Assembly (NCBI GenBank): GCA_009919445.1
Contig: RGBY01000065.1
Span: forward strand, 1-11,178
DNA from: Planctomycetia bacterium
GTDB lineage: Bacteria > Planctomycetota > Planctomycetia > Pirellulales > UBA1268
Reading direction: 5' to 3'
DNA: 11,178 bases
This document shows, in pieces, positions 1 to 5,964 of the stretch. The notes beneath the pieces are model-generated. The model was not told where the DNA came from and ran no database searches. It saw only the letters and a program-made list of their open reading frames with translations. The position numbers and the translations under genes are program-made. Position 1 is the first letter of the stretch, and every line of letters starts with the position of its first letter.

Positions 1-462
1 CGGGCCGAAAACTATTTCACGCAGATGGGACGGGGCCCGGAGACAGCGCCATTATCGCAATACCCGCTGACCGCTGATGCTGCCATTGACCCAACGGCCA
101 CGGCTGCCGCCCTGCTTGTCTGGCAGTATGCCGGGCAGGCAGCTGATTCAGCCGATCAGCTGGCCGGGGCAGCATATCTGGCCGAGATCTGCCCCGAGGC
201 CGATGCCTTGTCGTTTGCGCAGCCGGTTGACTATCTGCTTTATGCCGGTAGCGTGCTGCACAATCTGGAAGGAGATCAGTTTGATCTCTGGCAGGCTAAG
301 GTGGTCTCGTTTCTAACGCGGACACAAGAACATGACGGAGAGAATGCCGGCAGTTGGGATCCCTCCCTGTTTGCTGGTGGCGAAGACCGCTTGCAAACAA
401 CCGTGATCGCCACGCTCTGCTTGCAAAACGCCTACCGGTATCTGCCACTCTATCGGGAGTAG
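1..462 (+). CDS. Prenyltransferase/squalene-oxidase-repeat protein, C-terminal part only
   Basis: This reading frame is open from the first base of the window and ends at a TAG at 460-462, so only the last 153 residues are seen and the true start lies upstream; the internal ATG at 25 is not taken as the start. The segment holds alpha-helical repeats of the alpha/alpha-toroid type found in squalene cyclases and prenyltransferases. Visible signs are an early repeat around 'DPTATAAALLVWQYAG', then 'YAGSVLHNLEG', and the terminal block 'GSWDP...GGEDRLQTTVIATL' ending in 'YRYLPLY'. That GSWDP-to-RYLPLY ending is typical of large planctomycete proteins carrying this repeat, most of which have no proven enzymatic role. 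The DxDD cyclase motif is not in the visible part, so I do not call it an active cyclase. It converges on the next gene with 30 bp between the stops. Confidence 0.8.
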   Translation, partial: RAENYFTQMGRGPETAPLSQYPLTADAAIDPTATAAALLVWQYAGQAADSADQLAGAAYLAEICPEADALSFAQPVDYLLYAGSVLHNLEGDQFDLWQAKVVSFLTRTQEHDGENAGSWDPSLFAGGEDRLQTTVIATLCLQNAYRYLPLYRE

Positions 463-492
463 TGCTTCTGCTGAGACGGGCGGTTGGTCGGG

Positions 493-2367
493 CTACGGCT
501 GCTCAGTGAGGGCGAGAAACTTCTGAAGGTTTTTCTCAATCGTCAGGCTGCCCGGCTCATGGCGACGGGCCACAAGTTGGCAGCGGACGGCCTCCAGCGG
601 CTCTCCTGCTGCCGCGTAGCAGTGGGCCAGCGTGTCGAGGTAACTCGCTGAATCAAAGGCGAGTGTGAGTGAACGCTTCGAATAGCGGGTCGCCTGAGCA
701 AGATCCCCCTCTGTGTTGGCCACCAGCCAGGCGTATTCGTTGAGCGGATTTGGGTTCTCGGGTTCGGCAGCAATTCGTTGTTGAAGCGATGCCGCTGCCT
801 TGGTGATCTGATCGCGGATCCAGACCTGCTCGTCAGGAGTGAGGTCGGGTAGGTGGTAGTAGGCGATCAAGGTATCAAGCTCAGCACTGAAGACAGACAG
901 AGCGGCCTTCAGTGCCTGCCTTTCGGCGAGAAAATCACCCGCTGCGTGGGCCGCTCGGGAGCGAAAATAGTGGCCGCGTGCAGCCAGTGCTTCGGGTGAA
1001 TAGCCGAGGTGCTTGAGCCTGTTCAGCTGCTGCGCCCGGCCTGACTCACTCGCTAGCAAGGCCTGGGTGGCATCGGCTGCAGCGGCAAAGTGTTCCTGGT
1101 CATTGAGAAACTCTATCCACAGAATGGCAAGCTGAACGCCTGCTTCCTGCCGGAGCGTTTCAGCTGAAAGGACCCGGGTGAATTCTCGCTCTGTCCAGTC
1201 GAAAATGCCCCAATGCCGGAGCTGAGTTGCCAGGGTCAGCTGCGTTACGAGGTCATCGGCTGCCAAGGCGTGTGCCTGATCGGCAAGCTTTGCTGCCCGC
1301 TGCTGATTGCCTTGTTGTCGTTCACACCAGGCGGCTGCGTAGAGGGTGAGCGGTTGAACCTCCGGTCCTTCGGTGACATCTTTCGGCAGGTGGTTGATGA
1401 TTGCGGCGACCCCGATGTCAGCCGCCCAGAACAGCAGGTTTGCCTTGGCGTCATCAGTATTGCCTTCCCAGGGATAGCCGCGATCAAAAAGCTGGTTGGC
1501 ATAGGTAATGCCTCTGGCCTCTTGACCGGCCTGCACCGCAGCATGGGTGAGGCATTTCAGTAGGAGCCAGGGGGTGACCTCCCGGCTGAGTCGAAGCGAT
1601 GACTCATTGGTAAAAAGATTGCCGGGTGGGCCGTCGTCGCTCAGCGAGTCTGTTTCTTTCAGTACCGCGTTGACTGCGGTCTCAAGTCGGTCAAGCGCAG
1701 CCAGACTTTCAGCAGGCGGCGTTGCTGGATTGTCGGCCGCTTCTGAAAAGCCGGCCAGTGCTCGGAGCACACAGGCGGCAGGCCGCTTGCTTGATCCGAC
1801 GCCAGACAGAATTGCATCAGCCAGAGAAGGCCAATGGGGATTATTAGGCTGCCATTCCTGCACAAGGACGTCTGCCGCAAGTTGAGCGAGGCCGGTCGAT
1901 GGGGAAACCCGCGCGAGCCGTGCCAGCGGTTCGACGCCGGCATTGTGTTCCAGGCGAATCAACTGGGTCAGGGCCTTGAATTGGCCTTTGGCCGAACGTT
2001 GAGCAAATCCATCCAGCAGTTCACCGACCTGTGCCGGATCGGTCGGCCGGACCAGCGGGATGCCCTCAAGTAGCCAGCGGGCCCGTAACGCAACTTCGAG
2101 GTCGTCCTGTTGATGGGCGGCTTCGAGCAGGGAATCAACAACAGCGTCGCCTTTTGCATGCAGCTGCCGTGTCGCCGCCTCGCGGGTAGTGAAATCGCTG
2201 CTGCCGAGTTGTTCAATCAGATGCGGTACATCGGCAGATGGCACCGGCCGCTGAGGCACAAGCGGGGCTGCATCCGCCGGCAGAGACAGCAGGGTGGCAG
2301 CGAAGAGGATGGAGGCCCACCACGACGACAGCCAGCCGTTTGCCTTGGCAGCCGATTCCGTCAGCAT
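493..2367 (-). CDS. Exported HEAT/TPR-repeat protein, function unknown
   Basis: This is a 624-residue protein. Residues about 15-30 form a hydrophobic stretch followed by 'PADAA', which fits a signal peptide cut near residue 33, so the protein is probably periplasmic or lipid-free secreted. Residues about 46-103 look like a HEAT-type unit ('LIEQLGSSDFTTREAATRQL'), a common opening in planctomycete secreted proteins. The middle is helical. The last 90 residues contain clear TPR pairs, with 'NEYAWLVANTEGDLAQA' and 'YLDTLAHCYAAAGEPLEAV'. Such proteins usually act as protein-binding scaffolds, but no partner can be named. The ATG at 2365-2367 is supported by a strong ribosome-binding site GGGAGG five bases upstream (2373-2378 on the + strand). 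It lies downstream of the H1-like gene on the same strand, but a terminator separates them. No catalytic motif is visible. Confidence 0.85.
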   Translation of the reverse strand: MLTESAAKANGWLSSWWASILFAATLLSLPADAAPLVPQRPVPSADVPHLIEQLGSSDFTTREAATRQLHAKGDAVVDSLLEAAHQQDDLEVALRARWLLEGIPLVRPTDPAQVGELLDGFAQRSAKGQFKALTQLIRLEHNAGVEPLARLARVSPSTGLAQLAADVLVQEWQPNNPHWPSLADAILSGVGSSKRPAACVLRALAGFSEAADNPATPPAESLAALDRLETAVNAVLKETDSLSDDGPPGNLFTNESSLRLSREVTPWLLLKCLTHAAVQAGQEARGITYANQLFDRGYPWEGNTDDAKANLLFWAADIGVAAIINHLPKDVTEGPEVQPLTLYAAAWCERQQGNQQRAAKLADQAHALAADDLVTQLTLATQLRHWGIFDWTEREFTRVLSAETLRQEAGVQLAILWIEFLNDQEHFAAAADATQALLASESGRAQQLNRLKHLGYSPEALAARGHYFRSRAAHAAGDFLAERQALKAALSVFSAELDTLIAYYHLPDLTPDEQVWIRDQITKAAASLQQRIAAEPENPNPLNEYAWLVANTEGDLAQATRYSKRSLTLAFDSASYLDTLAHCYAAAGEPLEAVRCQLVARRHEPGSLTIEKNLQKFLALTEQP

Positions 2368-2372
2368 CAGAG

Positions 2373-2378
2373 CCTCCC
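2373..2378 (-). promoter_or_regulatory. Ribosome-binding site of the HEAT/TPR gene
   Basis: GGGAGG on the - strand lies five bases before the ATG at 2367. It fixes the start of the exported HEAT/TPR protein and agrees with a normal signal peptide following that ATG. Confidence 0.75.
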
Positions 2379-2432
2379 AGCGTTGCGGAGATAAAGTCCT
2401 TTCAGTTCATCGTAGCAGTCACGAATGCCAGA

Positions 2433-2462
2433 GAACAGAAAACCCCCAGTGGAAACTGGGGG
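2433..2462 (-). terminator. Rho-independent terminator after the H1-like gene
   Basis: Read on the - strand, a perfect 8-bp stem (CCCCCAGT/ACTGGGGG, arms 2455-2462 and 2443-2450) closes a TTCC loop and is followed by TTTTCTGTTC. The hairpin starts about 50 bases after the stop of the lysine-rich gene and ends about 65 bases before the HEAT/TPR start codon. It is therefore positioned to end the lysine-rich transcript and uncouple the two genes. The + strand has no T-run after the stem, so the terminator acts in one direction. Confidence 0.85.
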
Positions 2463-2513
2463 ATCAGCACGGGTTGCCTACCCTCGACTCGCCTGTGGAA
2501 GTCTGCGGGCTTG

Positions 2514-2891
2514 CTATTCCGTGATGGGCTCTTTCACCAGCTGAATAAAGTGAACGCCCTTTGAACCACCTGAGAGCTCTTTGGCCTTCTTCTCAGCAGC
2601 CCGCTTGTCGGCATATTCAAACATCGCCAACCGTTTGAGGCCCGAGTTGAAGACGCCCCAGTAGGCTTTAAGCCGTACTTCCTTGACCACCTTCTTGCGG
2701 GTGGCTCGCTTGGCCGCCTTTTTCACCGCCTTCTTGGCCGGCTTTTCAGGAGATGCCGCTTTTTTCTTGGCAACTTTCTTGACGGTCTTTTTCGCAACCT
2801 TTTTGACAGCCTTCTTTGTCGTTGCGGGGGTCTTCTTGGCAGTCTTGGTGGTTTTCTTTTTTGCCACTTTTTTCGCGATCTTCTTCGCCAT
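2514..2891 (-). CDS. Lysine-rich histone H1-like protein with short C-terminal domain
   Basis: This is a 125-residue protein in two parts. Residues 1-70 are a low-complexity basic tail with about 30 lysines, mostly as AKK/VKK steps, plus one S-P-x-K element ('SPEK', 47-50) like those of histone H1 tails. Residues about 72-125 form a compact, mixed-composition domain with 'YWGVFNSGLKRLAMFEYAD', an alanine/lysine helix, and 'VHFIQLVKEPI'. The tail should bind DNA or RNA non-specifically, so a nucleoid-associated role is likely. I recall similar tail-plus-domain proteins from planctomycetes but know no named function for the C-terminal domain. The ATG at 2889-2891 is the first in frame; the AAGAAGG upstream is distant, so the ribosome-binding site is weak. 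It is divergent from nadA across a structured 160-bp region and is followed by a strong terminator. Confidence 0.85.
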   Translation of the reverse strand: MAKKIAKKVAKKKTTKTAKKTPATTKKAVKKVAKKTVKKVAKKKAASPEKPAKKAVKKAAKRATRKKVVKEVRLKAYWGVFNSGLKRLAMFEYADKRAAEKKAKELSGGSKGVHFIQLVKEPITE

Positions 2892-2940
2892 GGACGTCTG
2901 CCAGCCTTCTTAAATGAACGGTGAATGGGAGCCAGTTTGG

Positions 2941-2963
2941 GCGACCGTCAGCCTGACGATCGC
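2941..2963. repeat. 23-bp near-perfect inverted repeat between the H1-like gene and nadA
   Basis: The left arm is GCGA-C-CGTCAG (2941-2951), the centre is C2952, and the right arm is CTGACG-A-TCGC (2953-2963). Ten of eleven positions pair; the single mismatch is C2945/A2959. It could be a repressor operator or an RNA hairpin in the H1-like leader, because it falls between the predicted start of that transcript and its ATG. Confidence 0.7.
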
Positions 2964-2972
2964 CACCACGCG

Positions 2973-2989
2973 GGTTGCCGCGGGCAGCC
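2973..2989. repeat. GC-rich hairpin in the divergent control region
   Basis: GGTTGCC (2973-2979) can pair with GGCAGCC (2983-2989) around a GCG loop, with one T-G wobble when read as + strand RNA. It sits between the 23-bp dyad and the AGTATA/TATAAA box. It may be incidental in such GC-rich DNA. Confidence 0.35.
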
Positions 2990-2992
2990 GGC

Positions 2993-2998
2993 AGTATA
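2993..2998 (-). promoter_or_regulatory. Candidate -10 box of the H1-like gene
   Basis: On the - strand this reads TATACT, five of six matches to the bacterial -10 consensus. No good -35 is visible at 16-18 bp. Transcription would start near 2986, leaving a leader of about 95 bases that contains the 23-bp dyad. The same bases read TATAAA on the + strand, so a second, upstream nadA promoter is also possible. Confidence 0.4.
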
Positions 2999-3018
2999 AA
3001 CCCCGTAGCGGTCGTCGC

Positions 3019-3031
3019 ACAGGGACCCTGT
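3019..3031. promoter_or_regulatory. 13-bp perfect palindrome over the nadA -35 position, candidate operator
   Basis: ACAGGG-A-CCCTGT is a perfect dyad centred on A3025. It overlaps the place where a -35 element would lie for the TATAAT at 3040-3045 and ends nine bases before that box. A repressor bound here would block RNA polymerase. The regulator is unknown; the sequence does not match an NAD-related operator that I can name with confidence. Confidence 0.45.
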
Positions 3032-3039
3032 CTGATCCC

Positions 3040-3045
3040 TATAAT
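3040..3045 (+). promoter_or_regulatory. Consensus -10 box of nadA
   Basis: TATAAT matches the consensus exactly. The -35 region at normal spacing (about 3016-3022) is poor, which suits a promoter depending on an activator or controlled by the overlapping palindrome. Initiation about seven bases downstream would fall at or next to the ATG at 3052. Confidence 0.6.
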
Positions 3046-3051
3046 AGAGGC

Positions 3052-4218
3052 ATGAGTACCGTGGAAACGACTGCCGGTGAGCCGGCTCTTGCCAGCCCGC
3101 TGGCTGCCTATCGACAACTTGATGCTGCCCAACTGGAGGCCCGAATTGAGGCGGTCCGCCACCGCCTTGGCCCGCGGCTGCTTATCCTTGGCCATCACTA
3201 CCAGCAGGATGGCGTCATTGCTCACGCCGACCTGCGGGGTGATAGCTACCAGCTTTCGAAAATGGCGGCGGAGCGGGCCGACTGTGAGGCCATTGCCTTT
3301 TGTGGCGTGCATTTCATGGCCGAAACGGCCGACATCCTCGTCAATCGGCCAGAGCAGGTGGCCAGCCGTGATGGCCGCCGCGTGACGGTCGTGCTTCCTG
3401 ATCTGGCAGCCGGCTGCTCAATGGCCGACATGGCAGCCATTGAGCAGGTTGAGGATGCCTGGGCCGATCTCGGTGAAGTGATTGACACCCACGAGATCAC
3501 CCCCGTCACCTACATCAACTCAGCCGCCAGCCTTAAGGCGTTCTGCGGGCGTCATGGTGGTATTGTCTGCACATCAAGCAATGCCCGAGCGGTCCTTGAA
3601 TGGGCCTTTGCCAAGACCAAACGGGTGCTTTTCTTTCCCGATCAACACCTTGGCCGAAACACCGCTCGAGAGATGGGCGTGCCACTTGAGCAGATGTGTG
3701 TCTGGAACCCACACGAGCCGCGGCTGGGTGGGAATGACGCCGTTACACTCGAGCAGAGCCGGGTGATTCTCTGGCAGGGGCATTGCAGCGTGCACGCCAT
3801 GTTTCGTCCCGAGCATGTCGATGCGATGCGGAAAAACCTGCCGGGAGTGAAGGTGCTGGTCCATCCCGAGTGTTCGATGGAGGTCGTTGATAAAGCTGAC
3901 CTCGCCGGTTCAACGAGCTATATCATCAAGCAGGTCGAGGCGGCTGCCCCGGGCACCGTCTGGGCAATCGGCACCGAACTCCATTTGGTCAAGCGACTTG
4001 AGCAGGAACACGCCGATCAGACGATAAAATTTCTCTCACCAACAGTCTGCATGTGCGCGACGATGTACCGGATTGATCTGGCCCATCTCTGCTGGAGCCT
4101 TGAGCATCTGGAAGCCGGTCGGCCGGTGAACGTCATCAGGGTCGATGAAGAAACAGCCCGCTGGTCGGTGGTGGCACTTGAGCGAATGCTCGAGGTGACT
4201 GCGGCAGCGGGCCGATAA
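3052..4218 (+). CDS. nadA: Quinolinate synthase A
   Basis: NadA condenses iminoaspartate with dihydroxyacetone phosphate to give quinolinate in NAD synthesis, using an oxygen-sensitive [4Fe-4S] cluster in the cytoplasm. The 388-residue product shows the family blocks in order: 'LILGHHYQQDGV' (44-55), 'GDSYQLSK' (63-70), 'PDLAAGCSMAD' (116-126), 'INSAASLKAFCG' (155-166), 'CTSSNA' (173-178), 'FFPDQHLGRN' (194-203), 'WQGHCSVH' (241-248), 'HPECSMEVVDKAD' (271-283), 'GTELHLVKRL' (307-316) and 'CMCATM' (333-338). The likely cluster ligands are Cys122, Cys245 and one cysteine of the 333/335 pair. An in-frame ATG at 2914 would add 46 residues unlike NadA and would run through the promoter, so I chose 3052. 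No nadB or nadC is in the window. The cupin gene starts 47 bp after the stop. Confidence 0.96.
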   Translation: MSTVETTAGEPALASPLAAYRQLDAAQLEARIEAVRHRLGPRLLILGHHYQQDGVIAHADLRGDSYQLSKMAAERADCEAIAFCGVHFMAETADILVNRPEQVASRDGRRVTVVLPDLAAGCSMADMAAIEQVEDAWADLGEVIDTHEITPVTYINSAASLKAFCGRHGGIVCTSSNARAVLEWAFAKTKRVLFFPDQHLGRNTAREMGVPLEQMCVWNPHEPRLGGNDAVTLEQSRVILWQGHCSVHAMFRPEHVDAMRKNLPGVKVLVHPECSMEVVDKADLAGSTSYIIKQVEAAAPGTVWAIGTELHLVKRLEQEHADQTIKFLSPTVCMCATMYRIDLAHLCWSLEHLEAGRPVNVIRVDEETARWSVVALERMLEVTAAAGR

Positions 4219-4240
4219 GCTAGGGTCGATAAGCTGACCC
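4213..4240 (+). repeat. Short direct repeat and hairpin at the end of nadA
   Basis: CGATAAGCT occurs at 4213-4221 and again at 4227-4235, a 14-base period, and the first copy contains the nadA stop codon. GGGTC (4223-4227) and GACCC (4236-4240) can form a 5-bp stem whose loop lies within the second copy. No T-run follows, so it is not a standard terminator; it may be an mRNA-processing or coupling element, or chance. Confidence 0.4.
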
Positions 4241-4245
4241 CTGAC

Positions 4246-4255
4246 GAGGAAAGGA
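4246..4255 (+). promoter_or_regulatory. Ribosome-binding site of the cupin gene
   Basis: The purine-rich GAGGAAAGGA ends ten bases before the ATG at 4266. The core AGGAAAGGACA is identical to the site before the sugar kinase at the right end of the window, which suggests a favoured initiation sequence in this genome. Confidence 0.65.
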
Positions 4256-4265
4256 CACCGGTTCC

Positions 4266-4628
4266 ATGCCAGATACGCAGGACAATCAAAAGGGCTACCG
4301 AGTCGCCCAGCTCGATGAAATCTCAGCGGTAGCCTGCCCGTGCGGCCAGACTCGCCGGGCTTTTGTTGCAGCTGATAATCCGGTTGCCACGCTGCACATG
4401 GTCGATATTTCGTCAGATAGCCGAGCCCATTACCACCAAAAACTAACCGAGATCTATCTCGTGCTCGAGGGCGAAGGGCACATGGAACTCGACGGTGACA
4501 TCGTGCCGCTGAGACCGCTGACAAGCGTGCTGATCAAGCCCGGCTGTCGGCATCGCGCGGTTGGGAATTTACGGATTGTCAATATCCCAGTGCCCGCCTT
4601 TGATCCGACGGATGAACACTTCGATTGA
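4266..4628 (+). CDS. Small single-domain cupin with N-terminal CPCG motif
   Basis: This 120-residue protein consists of one cupin barrel. Motif 1 is 'HYHQKLTEIYLVLEGEG': His55, His57 and Glu62 with a glycine seven residues later. Motif 2 is 'KPGCRHRAVG' with His96, completing a normal three-His, one-Glu metal site. Before the barrel is 'ACPCGQTRRAF' (23-33), a Cys-x-Cys pair not part of the cupin fold. Cupins of this size include dioxygenases, isomerases and small-molecule sensors, and the sequence does not say which; the name should stay generic. It starts 47 bp after nadA, probably in the same transcript, but no specific role in NAD synthesis is implied. It ends in an acidic stretch, 'FDPTDEHFD'. 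A 132-bp gap follows before eboE. Confidence 0.85.
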   Translation: MPDTQDNQKGYRVAQLDEISAVACPCGQTRRAFVAADNPVATLHMVDISSDSRAHYHQKLTEIYLVLEGEGHMELDGDIVPLRPLTSVLIKPGCRHRAVGNLRIVNIPVPAFDPTDEHFD

Positions 4629-4760
4629 TTTTCAGGAGGGCTCGGCTCCACAGACACCGGCATCTCTTTCGGCGCCGTTGGCTGTCAGTCAGAAAGAACA
4701 AACCATTGCGGGCAAACAGTAGCAGAATCCTCTTGGGATGACGGAAGAACGGAACCATCG
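4629..4760. other. Gap between cupin and eboE with no clear signal
   Basis: The 132 bases hold a weak GGAG/CTCC stem (about 4637-4651) and a CGGCGCCG self-complementary octamer, but no terminator with a T-run and no convincing promoter pair. A GGAA at 4751-4754, six bases before the eboE ATG, is the likely ribosome-binding site. Confidence 0.5.
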
Positions 4761-5924
4761 ATGAATGGCATGACGCTCCCTGTCCTTGGTTATTGCACCA
4801 ATGTCCATCCCTGCCGCTCCCTGGAAGACGTCGGCCGAATGTTGGCTGAGCAGGCAGCGGCGGTTCGCGAGCAGTGTGGCTTTGAGATTGCCGTTGGCCT
4901 CTGGCTTCCTGCGGCAGCCACAGCCGCTGGTGCGGCTCAGCCAGCGGCCATTGAGCAGTTGCGGGGCTGGTTGGCGGAACACCGCTTTAGCTGCCAGACC
5001 CTCAATGCCTTTCCCTTCGGCGACTTTCATTCTGAGCGGGTGAAAGAGCAGGTCTATCTGCCCGACTGGTCTGATGTCCGCCGGCTCGACTACACCCGGG
5101 CCTGTAGCCGGATCCTGGCTGGCGTCCTTGCCGCTGGCGCGGACGGCAGTCTCTCGACGCTTCCTCTCGGCTTTAAGCAGGCCGAGCAACCGGCAGGCTT
5201 CCTCGACAAAGCAATCGCGCAGCTGCTGGCTTTGGCCCAAGACCTCAATCAGTTGCAGCAGGAAACTGGCCAGACCATTCGGCTGGCAATTGAGCCCGAG
5301 CCCTTCTGTCTGCTTGAGACAACAGCTGAAACGATTGCCTTTTTCAACCGGCTCTGGCAGGCGGCAGCAACGGCGGGCTGTGAGCCGGAGGCCCGAAACC
5401 ATCTGGGGGTCTGCTACGACGTCTGCCATCAGGCAGTTGAGTTTGAAGATGCAGCTGCAGCAGTCGGTCAGCTCGACGCCGCCGGCATTCGCATCAACAA
5501 GGTGCAGATCAGCTGTGCCGTCGAACTTGATCAGCCAGCTGATCTCGATGCCCGCCGGGCGCTCGCAAGTTTTGCGGAAGGTCGTTACCTGCATCAGGCC
5601 TTTGCCCGCCAGGCCGACGGCCGGCTTCTCAGGACGGTTGACCTTACGGAACAGCTGGCCCTTGCGCCACCGGCCGAATGGCAGACCGCCGAGAAATGGC
5701 GGGTCCACTATCATGTGCCGGTCGATGCCGAGCGGTTGGGGCCGCTGGGCACCACCCGGGCCGAACTGGTGCGGGCCTTGGACGCGATTGGGAAACTTGC
5801 CTACCAGCCACACCTTGAGGTGGAAACCTATACCTGGCCGGTACTGCCAGGAGTCAACGCCGGCGACGTGACCGCTGGCATTGCCCAGGAACTTCGTGCG
5901 ACGCGGGCTTTGCTCAAGCGGTAG
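4761..5924 (+). CDS. eboE: EboE-like TIM-barrel protein (metabolite traffic, Ebo family)
   Basis: The 387-residue protein has the length and motif order I associate with EboE, a xylose-isomerase-like TIM barrel of the ebo gene set. That set is linked to delivering a metabolite precursor to the periplasm, as in scytonemin-producing cyanobacteria; the reaction is unknown. Visible blocks are 'GYCTNVHP' (10-17), 'NAFPFGDFH' (82-90), 'VKEQVYLPDWSDVRRLDYT' (94-112), 'GSLSTLPLGFK' (129-139), 'LAIEPEPFCLLE' (175-186), 'LGVCYDVCHQAVEFED' (215-230), 'INKVQISCAV' (245-254), 'WRVHYHVPV' (313-321) and 'HLEVETYTW' (351-359). Glu178, Asp220, His223, His317 and Glu353/355 are candidate metal or substrate residues by analogy with related barrels. 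ATG 4761 has GGAA six bases upstream; ATG 4770 is an alternative. No eboA-D or eboF is in view. An SMR transporter gene follows after 40 bp. Confidence 0.88.
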   Translation: MNGMTLPVLGYCTNVHPCRSLEDVGRMLAEQAAAVREQCGFEIAVGLWLPAAATAAGAAQPAAIEQLRGWLAEHRFSCQTLNAFPFGDFHSERVKEQVYLPDWSDVRRLDYTRACSRILAGVLAAGADGSLSTLPLGFKQAEQPAGFLDKAIAQLLALAQDLNQLQQETGQTIRLAIEPEPFCLLETTAETIAFFNRLWQAAATAGCEPEARNHLGVCYDVCHQAVEFEDAAAAVGQLDAAGIRINKVQISCAVELDQPADLDARRALASFAEGRYLHQAFARQADGRLLRTVDLTEQLALAPPAEWQTAEKWRVHYHVPVDAERLGPLGTTRAELVRALDAIGKLAYQPHLEVETYTWPVLPGVNAGDVTAGIAQELRATRALLKR

Positions 5925-5964
5925 TGGCACGCCGTCATACAAACTTTTGTCGAAAGCGGTTGTA

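Noticed and set aside
463..492. Terminator between the first two convergent genes
   Set aside because: Only a 5-base CTGAG/CTCAG match is present near the stops, with no T-run; it is not better than chance.
2799..2888. Repetitive A/G-rich stretch encoding the lysine tail, considered as a DNA repeat array
   Set aside because: The repetition follows the AKK/VKK protein pattern with varied codons and spacing; it is coding low complexity, not a CRISPR or satellite array.
2914..3051. N-terminal extension of nadA from the ATG at 2914
   Set aside because: The 46 added residues do not resemble NadA and would be encoded across the promoter, palindromes and TATAAT box. The ATG at 3052 gives a normal-length protein.
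2746..3312. Open frame on the - strand over the H1-like gene and nadA start (188 codons)
   Set aside because: It shares DNA with two well-supported genes in other frames, runs through the divergent control region, and has no recognisable domain.
5074..5871. Second + strand frame inside eboE (265 codons)
   Set aside because: The product is a low-quality Ser/Arg/Pro-rich sequence in a shifted frame of eboE. The main frame is continuous with all family motifs, so there is no sign of a frameshift or overlapping gene.
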